IMG/VR virus record: IMGVR_UViG_3300043446_003778
Coordinates: 1 to 33,037 of that record
Length of the DNA: 33,037 nt
Strand: one strand, 5' to 3'
DNA from: a virus
Part shown: piece by piece, positions 16,980-24,416 of the stretch
Position numbering within the stretch: the stretch's first letter is position 1
Layout: each line of letters starts with the position of its first letter
The notes under the pieces: generated by a model
Told to the model about the DNA's origin: nothing
The model's input: only the letters and a program-made list of their open reading frames with translations
Database searches by the model: none
Translations under genes and position numbers: made by a program

Positions 16980-18232
16980 AAAAGAAAACAGTCTGCTTCG
17001 TCGATAACGGCCTGTTCGTGTCGTTCGCTCGGCACGTTGCGCCAGCCTTCGGGCGGTGCTTGTACCACCGGCCTTTCCAATCCGCGTTCGTCCGGACGCA
17101 CGACCTGTCACCGGGCGCGGGGTTCCCCGAACTCGAGTGGTGCCGCGACCCCCTGGCGGTGGTCGACGAAGTCGACCTCTGGGTGTTCCCCGACCTGTAC
17201 CAAGTCGGTCTCCAGCTCCACCTGCGCGACATGGGTTGCCGCGTCTGGGGGGCGGGGGCGGGCGAGGAGATGGAGCTGGAACGCTACAAGTTCAAGGAGT
17301 ACCTCAAGAAGGTCGGCCTGCCGGTGCAGAAGTGCGAGCAAATCTTCGGATTCGACAACCTCCGCAAATACCTCAAATCCGCCAAGGGCAAGAAGTACGT
17401 CAAAACATCCTTCGTGCGTGGTGACTTTGAGACGTTCGGCGCAGACAGCTATGAGTCCTGCCAAGGCCGCATCGACCACATCGAGTACCTTGTCGGGGCA
17501 GCCAACAAAGACACCTATGAATTCGTTGTCGAAGACGCCATCCCTGACTGCGTGGAGATCGGCTACGATGGTTTCACCATCGACGGCAAGTTCCCCGACC
17601 TAGCGATGCAGGGATACGAAATCAAAGACTGCGGCATGGTGGCTACGGTTAAACCCTACAACCAGTTGTCCGACCCAGTCAAGCTGGTGAACAGCAAGAT
17701 GGTGGATGCCTTCAAGACTTACGGCTATCGTGGATTCTTCTGCACGGAAATCCGATACACCAAGGACAAGAAACCTTACTTCATCGACCCATGCTGCCGC
17801 CTCGGCACACCGAGCAACGAACTATTGCAGGAACTGTTCGGCAACTGGCCGGAAGTCTTGTGGTATGGCGCGGAAGGCAAGCTAGTCCCGATGAAGCAGA
17901 AGGCCAAGTATGGCGTTCTCGCCATGATTAACTCCGAGTGGGCGCAGCAGAACTGGCAACGTGTCGACTATCCCAAGGAACTCGACCCCCATGTGAAGCT
18001 GCGTTTCCATTGCCGCGCCAAGGACGGTGGCAACTATATTGTCCCACAACAAATAGGTCTCTCCGATATCGGTTGTGTAACCGGTACGGGAGAGACCATT
18101 GCTGCCGCCATCAAACAGTGTCAGGAACGGGCTGCCCAAATCAAGGGCATCCAGATCAAGGTGAACACAGAGGCACTTGATGAGGGGCTGGAAGTGATTG
18201 CTGCGGGGAAGAAGTTTGGGATCGAGTTTTAG
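16967..18232 (+). CDS. ATP-grasp ligase, phosphoribosylglycinamide-synthetase-like
   Basis: 421 residues from ATG 16967; a longer reading from TTG 16931 is less likely because it would overlap more of the gene before. The first ~95 residues look like the Rossmann-type pre-grasp domain. The ATP-grasp part starts at ERYKFKEYLKKVGLPV (about 105-120), with KGKKYVKTS (140-148) as the ATP-binding strand, a VVED strand (187-190), and YFIDPCCRLGTPSNEL (271-286) in place of the usual metal-binding loop. The last ~80 residues resemble the C-terminal domain of glycinamide ribonucleotide synthetase. In the family a carboxylate is joined to an amine with ATP; the substrate here cannot be told. Bases ~17,040-17,330 are very GC-rich. 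The 3' end overlaps the convergent helicase gene by 77 bases. Confidence 0.7.
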   Translation: MEDLKKKTVCFVDNGLFVSFARHVAPAFGRCLYHRPFQSAFVRTHDLSPGAGFPELEWCRDPLAVVDEVDLWVFPDLYQVGLQLHLRDMGCRVWGAGAGEEMELERYKFKEYLKKVGLPVQKCEQIFGFDNLRKYLKSAKGKKYVKTSFVRGDFETFGADSYESCQGRIDHIEYLVGAANKDTYEFVVEDAIPDCVEIGYDGFTIDGKFPDLAMQGYEIKDCGMVATVKPYNQLSDPVKLVNSKMVDAFKTYGYRGFFCTEIRYTKDKKPYFIDPCCRLGTPSNELLQELFGNWPEVLWYGAEGKLVPMKQKAKYGVLAMINSEWAQQNWQRVDYPKELDPHVKLRFHCRAKDGGNYIVPQQIGLSDIGCVTGTGETIAAAIKQCQERAAQIKGIQIKVNTEALDEGLEVIAAGKKFGIEF

Positions 18233-19406
18233 CCCAAGCCGCGTACCGCGTTGGCAGGAACACATACATCTTCTGACCATCCCGGTCTTTGATGATCTGC
18301 TCCGTTTCCATCAAGTGACGCAGCACGGATAGCTGCTCCATCGGGGTGAGGTCGCTGTTGACCTTCCGCATGAGTTCCTTCTCGGGCATCATGCCGCCGT
18401 TCTTCTCAATCAGCTCCAGCAGGCGTTGCTGCGGGATGGCAAGCTCATTGCGGCCTGCGGCCACCGATAGCTTCGGCATATTCACTTCGATGATGTCAAG
18501 CAGGGCGATGCCTTCCTCAAGCAGTTCTGGTGTCAGCGTCAGCGATGGCTTCTCCTCGGACAAGGCCAGCAGCATCGATATCTTCATCAGCATGATGTGC
18601 TTGGATTCATAGTAACCTTCCATGACTTCGTCGTCGGGGTACTTCAATCCCTGATACCACTTGTCGAAGAAGTCCTTGGCCGCCTGCGTCCACTCGAACA
18701 CGCCGACCATTTTGGACACCTTCTTCAAATGCTCAAGGCAACGTGCGCGGGCAGCCACCGCCTCTGGCGTGGGCATGGGGAAGGTAATCTTCTGTGCGCG
18801 TTCAGTCTCGTACACATAGATCATGCGGCGACTGAATCCGCCAGAGATGATGTTCATCTTCAGCTTGTCAGTGATCCACTTCGGGGTCTCGCAGGCAAGG
18901 ATGTTGATGCAGGGATTGTGAATCTCCTGCAACCCATGCTTGATGGTTGAAGCATCGAACTTGCGCCGGTCATAGATGTCGGTGAGGAACTCGATCATCG
19001 CACCAGGATTGATGGACAGGAAGTTCTTCAACTCGTTGACGAAGAAGGCACAGGGTTTCCACGACACCTGCGCTCCGGTGTGGTCGGTGTACACCCGTTC
19101 CATGTCGTCACCGGCGAGACGCTTCACGATGTCCTCACGGCTTTGCACGGACGCACCGATTGGGTAGTCAGGGAACGCTTCGCAGAACAAGTCGCGGGCG
19201 ATGTCTTTGGCGGTGGATTTACGAAAGCCCTGCCGTCCGACGAGGCAGACATAGAGGTTCGGGTGGATGTCGAAGTACCCATGCTTGATTAGTACTTTGC
19301 GTCCAGCCGTGGCAGCCAGCGTGACAAGGCCAGACCACAGATGGTAGTTGCGGGGGCATTCGTTGCCGCTGTTATAGAGGACGTAGTCTTGCAGAAATGT
19401 TGACAT
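18156..19406 (-). CDS. DUF3987-like P-loop ATPase, probable replicative helicase
   Basis: 416 residues. The N-terminal helix region (NYHLWSGLVTLAATAGRKVL, 20-39) leads to a Walker A-type loop GRQGFRKST (57-65). A Walker B-like strand ends in FFVNEL (Glu125), and GGFSRRM (189-195) offers an arginine finger. A helical middle and a C-terminal winged-helix-like segment (PQQRLLELIEKNGGMMPEKE, then LRHLMETEQIIKDRDG) follow. The order matches DUF3987-type proteins, which are related to phage primase-helicases; no primase motifs are visible. It lies at the end of the leftward block, after the polymerase. The last ~20 residues are Ser/Pro-rich, and its 3' end overlaps the ATP-grasp gene on the other strand. 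Confidence 0.65.
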   Translation of the reverse strand: MSTFLQDYVLYNSGNECPRNYHLWSGLVTLAATAGRKVLIKHGYFDIHPNLYVCLVGRQGFRKSTAKDIARDLFCEAFPDYPIGASVQSREDIVKRLAGDDMERVYTDHTGAQVSWKPCAFFVNELKNFLSINPGAMIEFLTDIYDRRKFDASTIKHGLQEIHNPCINILACETPKWITDKLKMNIISGGFSRRMIYVYETERAQKITFPMPTPEAVAARARCLEHLKKVSKMVGVFEWTQAAKDFFDKWYQGLKYPDDEVMEGYYESKHIMLMKISMLLALSEEKPSLTLTPELLEEGIALLDIIEVNMPKLSVAAGRNELAIPQQRLLELIEKNGGMMPEKELMRKVNSDLTPMEQLSVLRHLMETEQIIKDRDGQKMYVFLPTRYAAWAKTRSQTSSPQQSLPAPHQVPLCSP

Positions 19407-19407
19407 A

Positions 19408-19587
19408 TCAGATGACGAGGTTGGTCTTGCTGCTTCCGCTTTGTTCCTTCACCTGTACGCCACGCACCTTCTTTGGCTTGCGCTGGGCGATGGATACGTC
19501 CTCCGCCGTCAGGCGGGTGATGACCACGTTTACCTCGGACTCAGGGTCTGCACCCTGAAGTATCTTTATCAGTTCTTTCAGTTTCAT
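19408..19587 (-). CDS. small phage protein, unknown (59 aa)
   Basis: The ATG at 19587 overlaps the polymerase stop (ATGA) and has GGAG about nine bases upstream, so this start is preferred over one eight codons earlier. The product begins MKLKELIKILQGADPESEVNVVI, a short helix and strand pattern seen in many small phage proteins near replication genes, then a basic C-terminal half (QRKPKKVRGVQVK). No enzyme motif is present. The helicase gene follows after one base. Confidence 0.6.
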   Translation of the reverse strand: MKLKELIKILQGADPESEVNVVITRLTAEDVSIAQRKPKKVRGVQVKEQSGSSKTNLVI

Positions 19588-22091
19588 ATGCTGTACTCCA
19601 ATTTTCCCCAAGATGTGCCGTAGTTGCCCTCGAAAGGTATGACTATGGGGATACCGGCAATGGTTATTTCGTTATCAAAGTAGGATTTAATTTTGCCAAC
19701 CGCCCAATCGGCAGCTTCGATGCGGAACTGGCCGACGAGCGCGTCATGCACCTGGTGCAAAGGTTCGATGCGTAGCGAACCATCCGCGTTGCGATTCTCC
19801 GGATCATTCCACAACTGGAAGGCGGCGACGTTGGTTGCATAGGTGGTGTTGGCTTGAGGTTCATGCGCGAGTGCCTGCCCGAGTATCTCGGTGTAGCGGC
19901 CATAGAACCGGCGACGGAATCCACCGGCACTGCCCAGCATGGGATGCTTGCGCTTCGGGTCGCTCAAGCATTGGTCGAGATTGCGCTTCATCCAGTCGTG
20001 CCATGTCTTGACACGATACCGCACAAAGAACAGGTTCTGCAAGTCTTCGCATTCCTTGGCAGAAAGCGTGACCTTGCCTTCGCTCTGGATGAAGATGGCA
20101 TTCGATAGCCGCTGTGCGCCCATCAGGTAACATGAGCCGTGCTGACCGATCTTGCAGGCGAAGTAGTCCCAGTCTTTCGACGAGATGCTCTTGGTGAGCG
20201 CGAGGATTTCTTCACGGCTTTTACGAGCGAGACTGTGCGCTCCATGGCGGAGGAGGTAGCAGAGGACTTTGGCTGGCTTGATCCCGGCTTGATAATCCTC
20301 AAGCATGGTTGGGTCGCCAAGCGATGCACAGTGAGCAGCCACTGTCCAACCGTCAGCACCGGACAAGTCACACTGGAAGATAAAACACCCATCGTCGGCG
20401 ACAAATAAGTCGCGCATACCTTGATGGAGTGGGTGGTCTTTCGGGCGTAGGCTGGAGTCGCTCGGTATGGTTTGGAGATTGTAACCACTTCCGGTAGGAG
20501 AGGTGTAGCAGGTAAGCCGTCCCGTTTCAGTCCCGACAATATTATAGCCACACCGGATTCGCCTATCGTCATCTGCGTAAATTCCCAGCATTTGTGATCG
20601 AGTCCGTAGCTCACCAATCTCCATAGCAAGTTCGACGGCCTGATGAGGAGACTTCTTCTGAATTTTGAGTAGTGCCTCGTAATCCGTGGCGAGGTGCGCT
20701 TTGCCGGTCTTGGGGTCTTTCTTGATCTGCTTGGGGAGTTTGAGTTTTTCATACAATAGTTCCTTGAACATCGGGGACTTGGTGTTCATCGACTTCTCGC
20801 AGGAGAGGTTGATGTAGCCTTTGGCGATGTCATCCAATGGCTGGGCGAGGAGAGCTTGCACGTTCTTGTAGACTTCAACGTAGTCCTTCTTGGGGACTTC
20901 CGGCTTGCGCTTGTGGCAGATGGCGGCCTGCACCTGCGGCAGCACCGGCTGGCTGTAATCGAAACCACATCCGGCCAGCGTATCAAGCCTGTACTGATAT
21001 GCGTACAGGTGGTTGTGGACTTGTTGCAGCCGCTGGGCAGCCAGGTTGTTGTCGTACTTGATGCCGCGCATCTCCATGTAGAGAAGAATGTTAAGCATCG
21101 CCATGTTGAACAGATAGTGAGCGCGTTGTTCACCTATAAGGTAACCATCGAGCTTGCTTGAAATCTCATGAGTGATGGCGGAGTCTTTGCAGCAGTACAG
21201 GAAGTAGGTATCGAGGTCGTCGCTCTTGCGGTCACCTTTGTAGTAAGGTTCTTTGGTATGCAGCGAGGCTTGGAAACCCAGACCCTTCTCAAGTTCGCAG
21301 TACAGTTCCCAATGCTGGAGCATCGTATCGTGGACGACATTGTTCACCATCATGCCATAGGAGTACTGCATCACGAAGCGGTCATAGAGACTGTTCTGTA
21401 GAATCTTGGGTATCTCATACGAGGCAAGGATGGCTGACAATCTGCGCCAGATTTCAATCTCCTGCGCCTCATCATCCCAGTAATGGGAGTGGTCGCGCTT
21501 CGCCAGTGGCACTATGAAGCAGTAGTCCTTCGACGTGGCGATGGAGATGCAAGTCATCGCGTTGACGTAGCCTTCGATGTCGATGGCAATGGTCGGTTTG
21601 TTGATGAGGACTTTGTCCATCTCATGGATGAGATCCTCGAAAGAAGTCGGCACGATAAGGGTGCGCTTCGGAAGAACGAGTTCTGGAGCGTCAGCCTCGG
21701 CCACGGCCTTGGCGAGGTCGAACACAATCAGGGGCAGCTTTTCATAGGCCGCGAAACATTCCTGTGGCGCGTAGGTTGCAATACACTTCCGTCCGACGAA
21801 CGGGGGGCGATCACCGAGGAACAGGCTGCCCCGCCAGTTGTCGAGCTTCCGGACGGACTCCGATGCGGCGGCGAGTGCCGCCGCGCCCAGCAGGAGACAC
21901 ACGTTCGGGTGGGACGCGTCGAGCCTGGCCGAGAGGTCGGGCGAACCGGCGTACCCCACCAAGCAGTCTGTCCGCAGGACGCCGTGCCTGCCAAGCGCGG
22001 TGAGGAACATCCGGCCAGCGAGGCCAGACAAAGGGATGCCTTCATTCAGATCATCCTTCGTGGGGTGGTCAATTATTATGGCGATTCGCAT
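19584..22091 (-). CDS. family A DNA polymerase with N-terminal uracil-DNA-glycosylase-like and 3'-5' exonuclease domains
   Basis: 835 residues from ATG 22091; the frame extends 26 codons upstream, but that region overlaps the preceding gene more and lacks domain sequence. Residues 1-130 resemble a family 4/5 uracil-DNA glycosylase fold: NEGIPLSGLAGRMFL (16-30), LLLGAAALA (67-75), RGSLFLG, then TYAPQECFAAY, where HP(S) is expected. Exonuclease motifs follow: AIDIEG (Asp171, Glu173), NSLYD (Asn233, Asp237) and YCCKD (Tyr299, Asp303). Polymerase motifs are TETGRLTCY (521-529), motif A DLSGAD (575-580), motif B KIGQHGSCYLMG (Lys647, His651, Tyr655) and motif C QVHDAL (His782, Asp783). All polymerase carboxylates seem present. 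The missing His in the first domain suggests a structural or binding role there. Confidence 0.9.
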   Translation of the reverse strand: MRIAIIIDHPTKDDLNEGIPLSGLAGRMFLTALGRHGVLRTDCLVGYAGSPDLSARLDASHPNVCLLLGAAALAAASESVRKLDNWRGSLFLGDRPPFVGRKCIATYAPQECFAAYEKLPLIVFDLAKAVAEADAPELVLPKRTLIVPTSFEDLIHEMDKVLINKPTIAIDIEGYVNAMTCISIATSKDYCFIVPLAKRDHSHYWDDEAQEIEIWRRLSAILASYEIPKILQNSLYDRFVMQYSYGMMVNNVVHDTMLQHWELYCELEKGLGFQASLHTKEPYYKGDRKSDDLDTYFLYCCKDSAITHEISSKLDGYLIGEQRAHYLFNMAMLNILLYMEMRGIKYDNNLAAQRLQQVHNHLYAYQYRLDTLAGCGFDYSQPVLPQVQAAICHKRKPEVPKKDYVEVYKNVQALLAQPLDDIAKGYINLSCEKSMNTKSPMFKELLYEKLKLPKQIKKDPKTGKAHLATDYEALLKIQKKSPHQAVELAMEIGELRTRSQMLGIYADDDRRIRCGYNIVGTETGRLTCYTSPTGSGYNLQTIPSDSSLRPKDHPLHQGMRDLFVADDGCFIFQCDLSGADGWTVAAHCASLGDPTMLEDYQAGIKPAKVLCYLLRHGAHSLARKSREEILALTKSISSKDWDYFACKIGQHGSCYLMGAQRLSNAIFIQSEGKVTLSAKECEDLQNLFFVRYRVKTWHDWMKRNLDQCLSDPKRKHPMLGSAGGFRRRFYGRYTEILGQALAHEPQANTTYATNVAAFQLWNDPENRNADGSLRIEPLHQVHDALVGQFRIEAADWAVGKIKSYFDNEITIAGIPIVIPFEGNYGTSWGKLEYSI

Positions 22092-22254
22092 ACAGCAATA
22101 GTTGTTGTTGAGTGGTCTTGGGTAGTTTGTCGAAGTCGATGTCGTGGGGGAACTCGCTTTCGCCCACATAGACCGTGCAGGAAAGGACTACGCCATCACA
22201 TAAAGTAATGGCGTAGGTGTCAGGGCCGAGCGTGACTAAAGAGGTGCGTTTCAT
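22069..22254 (-). CDS. small protein, unknown (61 aa)
   Basis: Coupled by ATGA to the 28-codon frame before it, and overlapping the polymerase start by 23 bases. The product has a strand-rich N-terminus (TSLVTLGPDTYAITLCDGVVLSCTVYVG) and a helical, Gln-rich end (KLPKTTQQQLLLYANRHNN). No family is recognised. The layout of two adjacent coupled starts ahead of the polymerase suggests it is translated with it. Confidence 0.55.
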   Translation of the reverse strand: MKRTSLVTLGPDTYAITLCDGVVLSCTVYVGESEFPHDIDFDKLPKTTQQQLLLYANRHNN

Positions 22255-22337
22255 TTACTACGGGGGAGCAGGCATATCAGAGGCACAAGCAACATACACT
22301 CGCAGTAGACGTGCATCCAATGCGCCAGCTCATTCAT
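22251..22337 (-). CDS. candidate 28-residue single-helix membrane peptide
   Basis: This frame fills the gap between the Nmad1-like gene and the next gene: its ATG (22337) overlaps the Nmad1 stop by eight bases, and its TGA overlaps the start at 22254 (ATGA). The peptide begins MNELAHWMH and has a hydrophobic stretch with three cysteines (YCECMLLVPLICLLP) before a basic end (RSK). The fit at both ends matches the coupling used elsewhere, but a chance frame this short cannot be excluded. No homology is claimed. Confidence 0.4.
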   Translation of the reverse strand: MNELAHWMHVYCECMLLVPLICLLPRSK

Positions 22338-22665
22338 TCGGCCATTCGTTGTGCATCAACATGGCGGCGATGATGGCATAGTTGGAGATGTCCTGAAACG
22401 TATCCTCGACGGATTCGTTCTTCGTCTCGATGGGTTTCATGATGACGTTGCCGTTGCCATCCTTGCCCAGCGTGATGTTCTTCAGCCGCTCGAACTTGTC
22501 GTTCATCCGCACCAGCACACCGAAGAGGCCGAAGCTGGAGATGTTGCGAGAGCCGTAGTCTTGCTGCTTCTGGTCGAGCAGCTTCACATTGGCGAGAGCT
22601 TTTGCCAAGGCGGTGCGTCCCGCCTGCGTCTTGAGTCCGAGATATTCTTCAATCTGTTGTTGCAT
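22330..22665 (-). CDS. Nmad1/DUF1599-type protein (MazG-like fold)
   Basis: 111 residues from ATG 22665; a longer frame extends upstream but would run back through a terminator and another gene. The core YGSRNISSFGLFGVLVRMND (36-55) and SVEDTFQDISNYAIIAAML (about 83-101) match the all-helical nucleotide-modification-associated domain 1, a MazG-like family with acidic metal ligands. Related proteins bind or process nucleotides; the substrate here is unknown. The T-tract of a terminator abuts its start codon, and the GGGG of that hairpin is the only ribosome-site-like sequence, so expression may depend on hairpin opening or readthrough. Confidence 0.8.
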   Translation of the reverse strand: MQQQIEEYLGLKTQAGRTALAKALANVKLLDQKQQDYGSRNISSFGLFGVLVRMNDKFERLKNITLGKDGNGNVIMKPIETKNESVEDTFQDISNYAIIAAMLMHNEWPNE

Positions 22666-22710
22666 AAAAAAAGAAACCCCACCCAGCCGAAGCTGGGCAG
22701 GGCATTGGGG
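22666..22710 (-). terminator. intrinsic terminator after the SSB-like gene
   Basis: On the minus strand, a six-base stem CCCAGC/GCTGGG (22697-22692 and 22687-22682) closes a TTCG loop. It is flanked by a possible outer CCCC/GGGG pair (22710-22707 and 22680-22677) and followed by TTTC and a run of seven T (22672-22666). A very stable tetraloop plus T-run is the textbook form. The run ends at the ATG of the next gene (22665). Confidence 0.8.
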
Positions 22711-22717
22711 TTGGGGA

Positions 22718-23155
22718 TTAACCTTCGAGAACGATACCTTTGACTTCGTTCGATTCGGGGAACTCCGCAGTAGCCTGGCGGATGCCCACCTTGGCAATCA
22801 GCGTACGACCCACGAGCATCTCGGGGTTGTCCATGATCTGCTGGATGGTGGTCTCAACGGGGAGTCGGGCAGCACGTCCGAGACGAGCCACATCCTTCTT
22901 GATTGCGCCGAGGGGGCGGCGGTCACTCTCGGTGAGGCCGATGTACATCGTCAGCTTCACGCCAGACGGAACGACATCACCATGAGTGGATGTGCCGTCA
23001 GCCACGGTCTTGAAGTTGAGGCGGAGGTTGAAGCCAGTACCGGCTTTGTTCGGGATGCGCTCTGCGTTCTCGATGCCGACCTCGTAGTTGGAGGGCTGCA
23101 AACGAGGATAGGACAAGTCGACAGAGCCGATGGATTCAGTTAATGGTTGAGACAT
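22718..23155 (-). CDS. DUF669-like single-stranded DNA-binding protein
   Basis: 145 residues. The start YPRLQPSNYEVGIENAERI is followed by PNKAGTGFNLRLNFK, then a strand-rich domain (KLTMYIGL), a helical middle (residues about 80-108), and VGRTLIAKVGIRQ...SNEVKGIVLEG. This order fits the OB-fold DUF669 group of phage SSB-like proteins, found next to Sak4/RecT-type recombination genes, as here. Such proteins coat ssDNA during replication and recombination. It has its own strong promoter and terminator, so high expression is likely, as for T7 gp2.5. Its leader is A-rich (AACAAAAAGCAAAACT), without a Shine-Dalgarno. A family search would confirm. Confidence 0.65.
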   Translation of the reverse strand: MSQPLTESIGSVDLSYPRLQPSNYEVGIENAERIPNKAGTGFNLRLNFKTVADGTSTHGDVVPSGVKLTMYIGLTESDRRPLGAIKKDVARLGRAARLPVETTIQQIMDNPEMLVGRTLIAKVGIRQATAEFPESNEVKGIVLEG

Positions 23156-23229
23156 AGTTTTGCTTTTTGTTTTGTGTTTGATTGGCAGTCACGTTGCCAG
23201 CGTTCAAGGCTACAAGCCTCAAAGTGTTT

Positions 23230-23247
23230 GGACAATACGCGTTGTCC
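23230..23247. promoter_or_regulatory. operator-like palindrome over the -10 box
   Basis: GGACAA (23230-23235) and TTGTCC (23242-23247) form a perfect six-base inverted repeat with six bases between. It covers the -10 box and part of the spacer of the promoter above, where a bound dimer would block transcription. The helix-turn-helix protein encoded at 23438-23653 is an obvious candidate to bind it; this pairing is an inference. Half-site-like GGACAA also occurs at 24,434-24,429 on the minus strand. Confidence 0.5.
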
Positions 23248-23260
23248 TAAATTGTGTCAA
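23232..23260 (-). promoter_or_regulatory. sigma70-type promoter for the SSB-like gene
   Basis: On the minus strand TTGACA (23260-23255) and TATTGT (23237-23232) are separated by 17 bases, the ideal spacing. The start point would lie near 23225 and the leader would run about 70 bases to the ATG at 23155. The gap 23156-23264 holds nothing else that I can recognise. This is the clearest promoter in the window. Confidence 0.7.
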
Positions 23261-23264
23261 CAGG

Positions 23265-23441
23265 TTATTCTTCATTTTCGCGAATTCTTTTTGAGATGTT
23301 GCGCGACAGCACGGCGATGACCGCATCATCGTCCACGTCGTCATCGCGCTGGCCTGCTTCAGTGATGATATCGCAGTCGACTTCATCGCCACCCGATTCA
23401 TGGAACTTGTAAATGGTTGCGGTCAGGATATAAATTTTCAT
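23265..23441 (-). CDS. small acidic protein, unknown (58 aa)
   Basis: Starts at ATG 23441, overlapping the stop of the helix-turn-helix gene (ATGA). The product begins MKIYILTATIYKF, has an acidic middle (GGDEVDCDIITEAGQRDDDVDDDA) and ends SKRIRENEE. A longer frame upstream is rejected because it runs through the previous gene. No family is recognised; the strong charge could suit a DNA-mimic or nucleic-acid-related role, but nothing shows it. Confidence 0.6.
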   Translation of the reverse strand: MKIYILTATIYKFHESGGDEVDCDIITEAGQRDDDVDDDAVIAVLSRNISKRIRENEE

Positions 23442-23653
23442 TGCTTGATCCGGTATGCGGGGACGAGCCACTTCGACCCCCTCTTCCACACTTTTTCCAC
23501 TTTGCCTTCGGCGACCTGCTGCCTCACCCATCGTTCAATAGTCTTTGGGCTTTTACCGGCGCGTTTCGATATTTCGGTGATCGACTCAGCCGTGTCATCT
23601 ACTACCTTCTTGGGGTAGAGTGCGCTGACCAGTTGCTTGGACACATCATTCAT
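23438..23653 (-). CDS. helix-turn-helix DNA-binding protein
   Basis: 71 residues from ATG 23653, with GGAGG about eight bases upstream and an ATGA overlap with the metallophosphatase stop. The sequence ESITEISKRAGKSPKTIERWVRQQVAEGKVEKV forms a clear helix-turn-helix (about residues 23-48) followed by a wing-like basic hairpin (KRGSKWLVPAYRIK). Such small proteins act as phage transcription regulators. It is encoded just upstream of the promoter/operator at 23,230-23,260 and could control it. It might instead be an excisionase-type DNA-bending protein, though no integrase is seen. Confidence 0.65.
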   Translation of the reverse strand: MNDVSKQLVSALYPKKVVDDTAESITEISKRAGKSPKTIERWVRQQVAEGKVEKVWKRGSKWLVPAYRIKQ

Positions 23654-24381
23654 ATCGGCAGCCTCCATTCCACCTGACCCTGCGGTTGTTCGTGCAGCCA
23701 GCAAACAAGGCGGTCATCGCAGTACTCGCCCCACACCAGGCCGCCAGACCACGAGAGCGTGGAGCGTCGAACCGACGCGTATTCCATCGCTGGCACGTTC
23801 GACAGCGTGCCGACGCAATAGCCGGTGGGGCAGTCGTCCCGCCGTCCTTTTTGTACGCCAGCCCGGTGCGTGTGCGCGTGGATCACGTTGCCATGCGCCT
23901 CGGCGTGGTCTCGGCAGGCGTTCTCGCTGAACAGATAACCGTGCATCAGCTTGTAATCACCCAGCATGACGTGGGCGTGGATGCCCCACTCACGCACATA
24001 CAGCGCACCCAAGGCGGCAGCCTTTGTTTCAATCGACGAGATGATCCGGTTGGCGCAATCACTTACAATCGCATTGTGATTGTTCCGCAACCGCCACAAC
24101 CGAATCTCATGGTTGCCGTTCAGCAATATCGTCGGACGTAGCTTATCCAGAAATTGCAACCCAGCGTCGATGTCCGGTGCGATGGGTGTGTACTCGTCGT
24201 TGCTGCCGACTGCGCCGGAACGAAAGGCCGCCGTGTCGATGAAGTCACCGAGGTGGGCAGTCGTCTCTGGCCGCCATAGTTCTTTGAACCGCAACACCGC
24301 TGCGGCTGCATTGGCATCTATCTTGTCGCCGTGCGAGCAGCCAACGGCCATGAAGCGTTTCCAGTTTCTTATGACTTCCAT
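23650..24381 (-). CDS. calcineurin-like metallophosphoesterase
   Basis: 243 residues. The metal-binding motifs appear in order: GCSHGD (14-19) where DxH is usual, HLGDFID (43-49), LNGNHE (87-92), MHGYLF (146-151) and HAHTHRAG (168-175). The first motif lacks the canonical first Asp, but a Ser-His-Gly-Asp version with a nearby Asp may still coordinate metal. Family members hydrolyse phosphate esters of nucleic acids or nucleotides. An alternative start at Met11 has a better upstream purine run (GGAAA); the upstream start is less well supported. It is coupled to the helix-turn-helix gene. Its C-terminal third is GC-richer than its surroundings. Confidence 0.75.
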   Translation of the reverse strand: MEVIRNWKRFMAVGCSHGDKIDANAAAAVLRFKELWRPETTAHLGDFIDTAAFRSGAVGSNDEYTPIAPDIDAGLQFLDKLRPTILLNGNHEIRLWRLRNNHNAIVSDCANRIISSIETKAAALGALYVREWGIHAHVMLGDYKLMHGYLFSENACRDHAEAHGNVIHAHTHRAGVQKGRRDDCPTGYCVGTLSNVPAMEYASVRRSTLSWSGGLVWGEYCDDRLVCWLHEQPQGQVEWRLPI

Positions 24382-24416
24382 ACTTAGTGTTTGTTAAAAG
24401 TTATCCCCACCCACGG

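Noticed and set aside
17037-17603. A 188-codon plus-strand frame inside the ATP-grasp gene
   Set aside because: Ser/Arg/Thr-rich shadow reading of a GC-rich patch, while the ATP-grasp frame is clearly conserved.
22589-23143. A 184-codon plus-strand frame
   Set aside because: Antisense to the SSB-like gene and its terminator; no supporting features.
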